From contig JAIPMN010035964.1 of assembly GCA_020650975.1 (NCBI GenBank), positions 1 to 20,904 of the forward strand: a stretch of 20,904 bases of DNA, given 5' to 3'. The position numbers and the translations under genes are program-made. The DNA comes from Apostichopus californicus. Taxonomy: Eukaryota > Echinodermata > Holothuroidea > Aspidochirotida > Stichopodidae. This document shows, piece by piece, positions 1 to 10,000 of the stretch; the stretch's first letter is position 1; the number at the start of each line of letters is the position of its first letter. The notes under the pieces are model-generated. The model had not been told where the DNA came from. It was given only the letters and a program-made list of their open reading frames with translations, and ran no database searches.

Positions 1-17
1 CCCCCCCCCCCCCCCCC
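1..17. repeat. Poly-C run (17 C) at the window edge
   Basis: The window opens with 17 C; the true length is unknown because the left edge cuts it. Similar runs occur at 6421-6431 (11 G), 9709-9720 (12 C), 17851-17863 (13 C) and 18255-18265 (11 G). Confidence 0.95.
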
Positions 18-760
18 AGATTAAAAGTGCTTCCGACGCCCTTGGGTTTAATTGCATGCAATTGGAACTGACAAGTGTACACACATAGAAAGGTTAAATG
101 AGATATCTGAATAAGTAATTACATGCCAGCAAAACACAAGTAGATTTTTACGTAAGACAAATAACATATTTACTAAAAAGTATATCTTTAATAAAAGAGT
201 TGAATCAATATGGATTTGCAAAGAGGGGACCCTCTGGCAGGGGGCATGGGCAATCCTTCCTGCCCCTTCCCCGTATAAATCCGACACTGACCAGAGGCCG
301 TCACAAACATTGTATTGTTGTGTACAAATTTTCAAAACTTCAGTACTCTCATACTAAAAGATTGACGAGGTCAGCTACGCATATTGCATAAAGGGCCGGA
401 ACGTCCTTTAGCATCCCCGGTTTTTGTAGCTTACGAATTAAAATCAATAACACAACCTTACAAACCAAAGATTAATACTAACGATTTACGAGTCACATAC
501 TACCGTTGACAGGTGATCTGTGATACTTGTGAAGGTTTAGTCGAGTCTATTCTTCATTGGGTTAGGTCTCATAAAGCTACAGAATGTTAGTTTCAATGAT
601 AATATTTGAGTAACGTACAATTAGTGTATGTTGTTTTAATTTTTAAAGGGGTATAATATTCTACAAAGTAGAGTACGGGGAGGCTTAATAACGAAAAATG
701 AATAAGAAAACAACCTTTTTACCGTGTTTTACCCTATGCGAAAGTGTACGAACCTGCCTG

Positions 761-774
761 ATTGTTATGGTAAT
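761..774 (+). promoter_or_regulatory. X-box-like (RFX) site upstream of the predicted start
   Basis: ATTGTTATGGTAAT fits 13 of 14 positions of the X-box consensus RYYNYYATRRNRAC; the final C is T. It ends 171 bp before the ATG at 946, a typical distance for RFX sites in cilia genes. RFX factors drive axonemal dynein expression in animals. The consensus is degenerate, so a chance match is possible. Confidence 0.4.
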
Positions 775-837
775 AGCGTATCTCTTTGGTGATCATGTAT
801 ACAACCAAAATGGCCACTTGCTAAGCGAAGCAGTCAG

Positions 838-904
838 ATAAACATAGTGTAATATTTTTGCTAAGTTTAAAGTACCGATAACTTTCATAGCTATCTCATA
901 AACA
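838..904 (+). promoter_or_regulatory. Two forkhead-type ATAAACA sites (838-844 and 898-904)
   Basis: ATAAACA occurs twice, exactly 60 bp apart, between the X-box-like site and the ATG. It fits the forkhead core RYAAAYA bound by FOXJ1, the master regulator of motile-cilium genes. AT-rich DNA gives such 7-mers by chance fairly often, so the pairing with an X-box in a dynein gene is the main support. Confidence 0.35.
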
Positions 905-945
905 TATTTGTTAGTTGCTTATGATCCGGTGCATTTCTTGAGTCC

Positions 946-1089
946 ATGGCTGACGTAGAGCCGTCAAAAACCACCGGAAAACCTAATCGCTTGAAAGCAG
1001 GTGGTGGCAAGCGACATGGGAGTGCGGATCCAAAAACTAAGTCAAGGTTGACCGCCTTAGCTCCTGGAGAGAATCTGAAAGAGAGACAG
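946..1089 (+). CDS. DNAH5: Exon 1: predicted start and basic N-terminal extension (residues 1-48)
   Basis: The ATG at 946 opens 48 codons that end at a strong donor, CAG|GTAGGT at 1090, in phase 0. The peptide is low in complexity: 11 Lys/Arg and 5 acidic residues, with a GGGKRHGS patch. I see no similarity to known DNAH5 N-termini, so support is the open frame, the donor and phase agreement with exon 2. The start context has G at +4 but T at -3, so it is only fair. Candidate ciliary promoter elements lie in the 185 bp upstream. The 5' UTR limit is unknown, and an unseen small exon could lie in the 6.6-kb intron that follows. Confidence 0.6.
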
Positions 1090-4000
1090 GTAGGTTTAGT
1101 TGCATTTAATATTTTTAAAAGTTTATTTGTGGTAGACCTAGCCTACGTTAGAATGTGTTTGTTTGAAATCAGTAAGTTCTTCAATTGATTGTGTTCTGAC
1201 AGTGTGCCAAGCTTATATGACTTATACTAGTACTAGGCCTACGCAACTAAGGTTATAAAGTACCATGACATAAGCTGCTATTGCTAAGCTTATCAAGTTA
1301 GTCCCACTCCTACTAGTACTACTAGCCTATAACTAAGTGTTAAAAAAAACTTGTCCTTGTAGTTAGTACAAATCCATGATATAATTAACATAGTCCTGAC
1401 TACGGGTACAAAAAAGCCCAGAGTATATATGTTTTAAGTTATTCATACAGTGGGGAAATCATTATAATATTCCTAATATATACTTTATTTTTACTTGAGT
1501 CAGAGTCACGGTGGAGAAATAAAACAATTCAACCGTGACTCCACCAGAGAAAGAGACCCTCTGAAAGGCAGTTATTCTATAATTGCAACAATTTAACAAA
1601 AAATCTTTTAACCCTAACAACACCGTACCGTACAACAAAGAATACAAAACATTGCCTCAAAGCTGCTAAAAGAGGTAATACTAGGTTTAGGTATGATCAA
1701 GAGGAACTTCAGAATTCTGATAGAGGATCTAGTTGTTATGCTTTATAAGCAGTTGGTTAGGCCTCATCTGCATAATGCTGTGCAAGCTTGGAACCCATAT
1801 TTTTGCTAAGGATAAGGAAGTACTCGAGAAGGTCCAGAGGAGGGCTACTAGGATGTTCCTTATTATAGGCGGTTACAGCTGGAGGTTACGTGATGACTTG
1901 ATTCAGGTTTTCAAGATTGTGTATCCATGGTTTTGACAATTTATCCTTCACTGACTTTTTCATGTTTGCTAATAAGTAATAGTAGTTGTACCAGAGGTCA
2001 TTGTCAAAAACTCCAAAAGTCACAAAGTAGGATAAATATTCGGCATAACTTTTTTTCTAATTGGGCTGTGAATGAGTGGAATGGTTTGCCTGAGAAAGTT
2101 GTACTTGCAAGTAGTGTGAATGGGATTAAGAATGCTTTGGACAAGCACATTAAGCATTGTAATCGGGTCTGAGTGTTTGTGTCTTCATTTTTTTTTTCTC
2201 TCCCATCGGGTCCTTGATGGTTACTTGAGTGTCCCTCCTGATCCTTTTTTTCTACTAAACTAAACTTACAAATTAAAACACTGACACACAGTCAGGTTTA
2301 CCATATTAGCCTAATTTGTTAGAATGACAAACCTTTACATGGACTGTCAAAAGATATGAAGTAAGTGTGTGTTTGTGAGGTGTGCAGGAGGAGAGATAGT
2401 GATATTGGTTGTTAACATGAAATATAAGCATTCTTTTATGCAATATTCATAATTAAGAACATGGCAGGCTTTTGGCTTATATATGCCATGTTTAATACTT
2501 ACTGAAAAACAATGTTTAAACAACAAAATGCTCAAAATCAAATGTAATTATTACAGAAACAACAAAGATAATTTCCAAGATTGGTTGACTTCAATTGTAC
2601 TTGGTACATTTGGTAAACTGCTTGCAAACTTTAAAATAAGTTGAACTTCTATTGACAACAAACAGGCAACAAAAATAACAAATGAATTTAAGTAATTTAA
2701 GTAAAAAGGCATGCTGCATATATACGATGAGGAAGAAAACTTATTAGTCATTATCATTTAAATTAGAGTATTAATTTATAGCAAATGTGCATAATATTGT
2801 TGTGGATCATTTCTAACAATGAGATTTGTAGCTGAATAACTCCATGTGGACTAATAAATATATCAACTGCATAATATATGCCTTCTGTAAAAGCATAATT
2901 TGCATAAAGCAAATTGTTTGTTGGAAAGAATTCTTTTTGAACAATCATCATCTCTATTAAATAATTTCTCTGGGTACTTAATTCAAAGAGGTATTGGATG
3001 TGTTGAGCACTAAAGAGATTCTGCATTTCTGCCATTTCTAACATCATGTAGATGAAGTGTTTACAAATGCAGTATACATGCAAGTTATTGTGAAGTTGCA
3101 TGAAAACAAATACAAAAGTATGCAGCAAGTGCATTCATAGGTTAACAATGCATACAAACAATGACTACAAATTGTGAAATATGCAGCCAGGTGTTTGACT
3201 TAAAATATCACAAGTATGACCATGAATTCCTGTGTATGAGTACAAAGGCAGGAGGACAGTTACTTGAATTATGCTTAATATGAGTACAGAAAAATGTACT
3301 GGATTTAACCAGGGAGTTGTGAGGGTACAGTAGCTACCAGCAAACAATTAATGAATGACGGTTTGCGTGGAATGTGTCCTTCAAACTGCTAGCTGTGTTA
3401 CAGTGTGAACGTATTTTAGAAGTGGGGAATTACGTCTCCTACAGACATTTTATGATAATAGTGATCATGTAAAGTACGTTACTCAGCATATAGTCTAATG
3501 CACAGTTATGAAACAGAATGTCAAGCTATCATCTTGCTCATGGTTTTGAATAATGTTTAGCAATTGGAGTGCAAACAAAGGCTGTATTTTACATTGATAA
3601 AATTTTGCTTGATCACTTCAAATGGGCCAAATTTAAGTACAAAAGCACATAGTACACCTTCATATCGAAAAAGTGTGATTATTTTCATATCCGTCTTCAT
3701 TAAATGCATTTTAATAGGCTTCAGTTTCGTTGCTTCTTGCTACCAACAAGACGATTCCTGAGTCATTTGTGCGATTTCATTATATTTTTTATAAGAACTT
3801 TAATAGTGTAGAATTGGATTAAAAATCTGTTGTTAACACACAAACAAACATACTTGTCTTTTTCATTACTGGTAGGTGGCTGTATCTGCATAATCACACT
3901 ACCACAGTGTTACAAAGTTTCCTAAAATTTGGCCTAAAGCATTGAGCATAAAGCTTGATGCAAAAGGAAAGCCCATGTCGCTTGACTTTACCTTTGGACT

Positions 4001-7000
4001 AACAGTCATACTTGAATACATGTGTTAACTTAGTGCTTCTGCTTAATAACATGCATCTAGGTCAGGCTGTATACAGTGTGCATCAGCTCAACCATTAAAA
4101 AGTTAATCAGGTCACATAATCTGTAGTCTATGTATGCTAAGTTCTTCACCCTCATTGCCTTCAGGAAATATTTCATACCATAGTTTTGATTATATTTTAC
4201 TTGTATCGATGTTTCATATGCTCATATGAAAGGACCAAAATGTTAGTGTGATTATCTGCTATATCTACCAGACTTACTAAAAGAGATAGCATAGGCCTGC
4301 CTAATGATAGACCTCAGTTAGTGTGTGTTCTCACATGTGGCATATTTAATCAGATTTTAAATTTCTGAGAGTAAAATGTTTGATCACTTAATTAATTCAG
4401 GACAACATGAAATTTAAAATGATAGTTTGTCCAACACACCAGCCCCACCTAACACACTGCATTGCTGATACTACACAATCAAACCCATGCTGGTGAAGTT
4501 TCTCTTGCTGCCAGCAAAAACACAAGTCCTGCAAATTTTACTTTATTGACTGTAATCCGTATAGTACCGACTTTGATTAATTATTGCTTTCAGGGTCCTA
4601 ATTTTATTAAATATAATCGTAATAGTAAAATAAAGAACCAATCGTTAGTTACAGTACTTACTGTGTAGCGCTGCTTAATAATTGCCTTCTTAATTGTTGG
4701 TATTTTCTCCTGTTTTAATTACTGTAGCTGACAAGTTTTCGCCCATTCAACCTCCCAGTAAGTCTCTATGCAAACTGCACAGAGTTACTTACAGTAGCTT
4801 AATTATATGTTAGTCACTATACTGGGACTTCTTGTCTTCAAACAAGTTTAGCAATTGATGCTCTCAAATTATCATATTAACATATTTATTGATTGATTAA
4901 ACTGAACCAATGAAATGATAGCTTCCCCGCTCTTGAAATTGACCCCATTTCCCCCTCAGTATTCATTAGCATTGTTTATTGGCGTTTAGTTTTTTATAAG
5001 TTTTATGGATTTTGGAGCTCTTGCTGAATCAATAGGTATAGCACAGTGTGTCAATTTGCTTTATCGCTTAACTTTGAACTGGACAACTCAGTAGATAAAA
5101 ATTGTTGTTGTTAGCAACCATGAAGGCTCCGTGTCAAGTTCGTTAGTTTTTGGTGGCTTTATGACTGGACTGAATACTAGTTTACTGTAGATGAACTTCA
5201 CCTAGGTCAGTTTCTATACATTCATTGCTGATCAAAAGGAAATCAATTTATTTCAGAAAGGAAATTTTCACTTTTTTGACACTTCTTGACAGATGTGCTT
5301 ATATTTTTACTGGAGAAATTGTTTGAATTGTAATATTATCAGGTTTAATAACAACTCTCTTGGGGAACTGAGCTGTCAAAAGTTGCCTAGAAGTTATTTT
5401 CTTCCTTTGACTAAAACAAACCATCATATACTCAAGTGATACTGGTGGAAATCTAAACTGATATATTTTCCAGTTATTTTTCTTGCTCATGCCTTCGGGC
5501 ATTTTGACATTATAGTCTGCATGCATGCAGATGTACAGTATATATTGTACAGTGGTAGTATTCGTGAGTAAGTTTGGGATCTCGTCAGCTTTACAAGAAG
5601 TCTTTGCCTAAGTTCCTCTTGTTAGAATGAGCTGATTTATCAGGATTGCTTCCAATTGTGAATATTCTCTGGGACTATATCTTCTTGAGGAGACCAAAAC
5701 AATATTTTTTTCAGTATCATCACTATTTGGAAGTTCTTCTTTCATAAAGTATATACCTTGTAATATGTTGTCATCGTATTTTGACTGTTAAATTAACAAC
5801 GGATGTTTTCGTCATGTATTGGCTGTTGAATTGGCAACGGATGATTTAGCTTATTGCATCAAGTACCGTTTCTTTGGATAGCTTTGGAATTGTTTATGTT
5901 CTCCTCCTCTCAAGAACATTGATTCAGTCCAAACAATAAAAGAACACCCACGAAACAGACAGTGGACAATGAATCCTATCCATTCGCATTGAGAAATTTG
6001 TTGCTCAGCAGCTTATAGCAAAGTTAATTTGCACTCATGTTAGTTAGTACTCTTTGGGGTATTTGATGAAGGAACTCCACATGTGAAGCTGTCAGGTCTA
6101 TTGAACAGTCTTTATTACCGGTATTAAACTCGAGATGAGTAAACCGTTGAAGAGAAAGGAGACGGTGATCAGCACCAAGGAGATAAAGAAGCAGCATCGT
6201 TACTTGGTAATCTGAGAGAAGACTTCTTGGAGGTCTTTGTTTGCATTTTCGAATCCTCACTTTAATTGTGTGTGTTTGTGCTGTTTTTTTTTCTTTTTTC
6301 TATGGTACTGTACCTGAGGATGATATTTTAGGAATAAACTATGTGAATTGGGTTGAGCCTTCAAGGTTTTCTTGGAATGGAAGTGTGCTGCCCACTTAAA
6401 ACCAGCATATGGAGGCCGTAGGGGGGGGGGGATATAGAAATTGCAGACATTGATGTAAAAATAAATGCTGCCTTAAGGATTTAGTAAAACCTTAATGATG
6501 ACAATTTTTTTATTCTGGAATGTGGAATATATACCGATTTTGCTTTACCTGTTTAGTGTAAATGCTCACTACAAAAGTTTATGGTTCCTCAAGGACAATT
6601 TACTCAGTAGCACAGTATCATTTTGAAACAACAGTTCAAATGTGTTTGAACCTTGAACTGATTTAAATTTAATAGTTATTTTTATTGGACGTGTTCTGTA
6701 AGAGCCTACAGCTATCCGAATAGAACTATTGCAAGGTATATTAATGTACCACCTTGGCCTAGTTAATTTGCTGAACAAATTTATCTGAAACAATTTGCAA
6801 ATGTTAAGAGTCGCTTTGTAAACCAAGACACTGCCCTGGATGCGACTCTTTCTTGTTCTCTTAAATGATGTGTGACCTTTCATTTTAACCTCCAGTTATC
6901 AATTTCTCAAACATTGAATGGAAATCTTGTAAGTTAATTCAAGTAATTCTGCCAGAAAATCGTTGGATCAATAAATGCCAGAACATGCTACCGCAACTAG

Positions 7001-10000
7001 AAGACAGTATGATTGTGTGTGGCCATTTATGATAGCTTTACCTGTATTTTATGGTTCCTCAGAGACGATTACTCATTAATGTCATTCCACCAACTGTTTG
7101 GCACATACTGTACAGTAGGTCTACTGTGTGTGCAATGATTCATATCTTTGAGAGACTTTCCTGAAGAAATATGTCAGTAGGGTATAGTCCTATTTATAAT
7201 CCAATTTGAAAATATTTGGTAGTGTTTGAACCAATAAATTTAAATTAAAAATAGTTATTTTTACGGACATTTAAGAAGTAACAGCTGTCGGAAAGCAATA
7301 ATGGTGAGATACATTAATGTAAGGCCTTGAAATGTTTTTGCAAACAGCATAGAACTGGTACATGTACACTTGTACAGTATAATATAGAAAATGTAGAGAA
7401 GGTTTGGCAATGACTGGATATGCCATAAATGAATCAATCGTCAATTTGGATGATAGCGTGTAAACGACAGTTTCTACTGACAAGATACTTAATTATCATG
7501 GACTTTTAGACAATATTTGGAACAAATGCCAAACGTGTGGTAAAATCAAATTGGGATACTAAGAAGCATACACCTGTGCAACCTCGTCATATAATGCAAC
7601 AACCTGTGGTATGTGAAACATCCTTTTCATGCTTGCACCATTTTAGTTATTCAACTGTTTGATGGTGAAAAGTTGATGCATGTTTTTCGTCCATCCCCAG
7701 GATCAACTGCGGTCTGAATTTGAGGAAAATAATTTGTTTGTTATTTCTCTGCAGCAAAAATTGAAAGAGGAACGTGAGACCAAACGTGCGTCGCTAGATG
7801 AATGCCATGGTTACCTCATTGATACCGTGGCTGACAGTCTGGGCCTGGAGAGGATGGAGGTGGAAGATGCCATTCTGGAGGGAAACACTGTGAGTATACA
7901 TCATCACTGCTGTCTGACTACCCAGCTGTGATCATAAATGGTTAACGTTGAGGGTGTGGCATTGTTTAAACCTGTTATGGTGCAACGCAGTGATCAACAA
8001 AATTTAAAATTAACTGACCGTACAGTACCGTATTTGCTATTTATATAAGGGAAAGCCTTTGTTTGCACCGTTTTCTATGCAAGAGAATAATTTCCAGCAA
8101 TTTTTAAGCAGTTCAAGGAAAATTGAAAATAATTACTTGTATAGGCATATATGTTATGTAAATGAGTTTTAGGCTTTCCGTGTGCACTTATAATTTAGAC
8201 TTTTAGAGACAATAGTGAATAGCTTTAGTCTATCATGCATTCCTTCATTATATTACATTAATTTTGCAGATTTCAAAAATGGATCAGTTTTTCACGGCTG
8301 AAGGGGAGAGATCTCATTTGATGTTCTTCTATCAAGACCCTGAACCTGATCCAAGTAAGACTGAAGGAAAAATCTCTCTTTGTTTGTCCCTTTTTTTATA
8401 TTAATTTATTCATTCTTAATGTTCATTTGTTAGGTACAGATTTTAACGAAATTGTGCAAAATCACAGATGTGTAAATTAACAGACAATAGAAATCAGAAA
8501 ATGAAATGTCTGTTAACTTCAGAAGTTTACAAAATGACCATTGCATAGTTTTGCAAATGTTATCATTGACATGTTGACAAATTATAAGACGGACCATAGC
8601 ACAGTACATCCAGCTGCAAAAGTACCCTGTGAATCTGAGAGATCATGTCACATCTCACATCGCAGGCTTTTTCCTTATGTTTCTTATTGTAAATGACATT
8701 TTGAGACAAATGTCCCAAAATGACGCCTTAACTTCAACATACATTTTAGAAGGAAATCGTTGACAAGAGTTGAATGAGTGAATATTGTGCAATGGATTAT
8801 CTTAACAGTGACCGTCTTAGTGTATAGTTTACCTTAGCGTCTCCAAGGATTTGCTTGTGGTTGCTAATTGCATTAAGAGATAAGAGTCCAAAGGCCAATA
8901 AGTTAAAGCAAATTATATATGTACTGTTTGCATACAGTGTTTACATAGGAAGACTAAAAGAGAGTTCAATTGGATGTTGCTACTCTCGTTGTGATCAGAA
9001 AACTGGATTAGAGTAAATGAGATGGTAACCTACAGAAGACAAAATTCAATGTCCAACCTAGGAGGGATGCATTCATGTTTGTTGGTGTCTTTGTTTTGTA
9101 TATGATTCTTGAAGCAGATTCAAATGTCAAGCAAAGGAGTATTGTCGCCTAATAATTTGCTAAAAAAGTGCGAGAGAAAATGGAATTTCCGAGTGATTTC
9201 CCTTTCTGACATGCTTATTTTGTGCTTTTAAGTTGCTACTTGTAAAGAGAACAACAAATATCTGAAAATGCTGCAGTTTTCAGGGGCTTTGCTCTGTGAA
9301 CCCCCACCAGGGCTTTACCTCGTTGGCAGCCCCCCTCTCCCCCACCATGAGCCAATAACAGTGTACCTCAATTCAGAAATACCCTCCTATGCCTCCTGGT
9401 TACCGACTTAGTTCATATTGTCTTGACTTAAAAGAATATACTTGAATATAGAAATTAATTCAAGTCAATACAGCTAATGACTAGTTTCTATGTTTTTTAC
9501 TTTCAGATGTGAAGCACGCATGGATTCAAGAAGGCGGTCAGTAAAGGATAAGTTATATTATCAAGAATGAAAAGTAGATTTTACAACCTCATACTTATTC
9601 TTGAAATGAGAAGATCAAAAGTTTAGCAATTGGTTAAATTTTGCCATGCTAAAAGTTTTGCCCAACCAAGCATTTTTTCATCCCGGGAACTTTTTAATTG
9701 AATAATAGCCCCCCCCCCCCTTCTTATGTCTGGGAGTAATGTGGTGGGTTTAAAATTTCAAAATTTTACTACTGAACACTCTTTGTACGTTTTCTCCATT
9801 TAATGTTTGGATAATATGAATGACTGGAAATTTTCAACAAATCATTTATGCTGATCTGTCATTGTGGATTTTATGATCTTTCTTAATAAAAAATTGTTTA
9901 TAATTCTTTTGAATTGTTCCTTAACAGGAGAACAGGTTCGTCTAGGACCCCCAGGGCAGAAGTCCTCTAAGAGTGGGAAACCCCGTATAACGGTGGCCGA

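Larger units (their letters stand above)
1..945. other. Upstream DNA: poly-C run, GC-rich patch, probable promoter region
   Basis: No supported gene. Contents: a run of 17 C at the very start; a perfect 14-bp palindrome AATTGCATGCAATT (50-63); a GC-rich patch at about 226-305 with a TATA-like GTATAAAT at 274-281; otherwise AT-rich DNA. A TATAAT-type stretch at about 651-659 is too far from the ATG to be called a core promoter. The GC-rich patch stands out in composition and may be a repeat fragment, but I cannot assign it. Confidence 0.5.
1090..7700 (+). other. Intron 1 (6.6 kb)
   Basis: The largest intron, from GTAGGT to ccatccccag. It holds a decayed CR1-like LINE end (1675-2265), a 41-bp tandem duplication (5770-5850), a run of 11 G (6421-6431) and an old direct duplication (6541-6810 and 7034-7400). 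The remaining sequence is AT-rich with no convincing coding signal in either strand. A missed small exon of the host gene cannot be ruled out. Confidence 0.6.

Noticed and set aside
274..281. GTATAAAT as the TATA box of the dynein gene
   Set aside because: It lies about 670 bp before the predicted ATG inside a GC-rich, repeat-like patch, with no evidence of a start site there.
1201..1330. Repeated ACTAGTACTA words as an inverted-repeat element
   Set aside because: Short, scattered and low in complexity; no bounded structure could be drawn.
2763..3134. 123-residue minus-strand ORF in intron 1
   Set aside because: The peptide is a low-information mix of Ile, Leu, Phe, Tyr and His from AT-rich DNA, with no motif and no splice or promoter context. 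Its length is slightly notable but not enough for a call.
5520..5552. GTACAGTATATATTGTAC near-palindrome as a regulatory site
   Set aside because: TACAGTA/TACTGTA words are common throughout these introns, so it is likely background.
9541..9546. GTAAAG as the donor of exon 4
   Set aside because: It would put exon 5 in the wrong frame; GTCAGT at 9537 keeps it.
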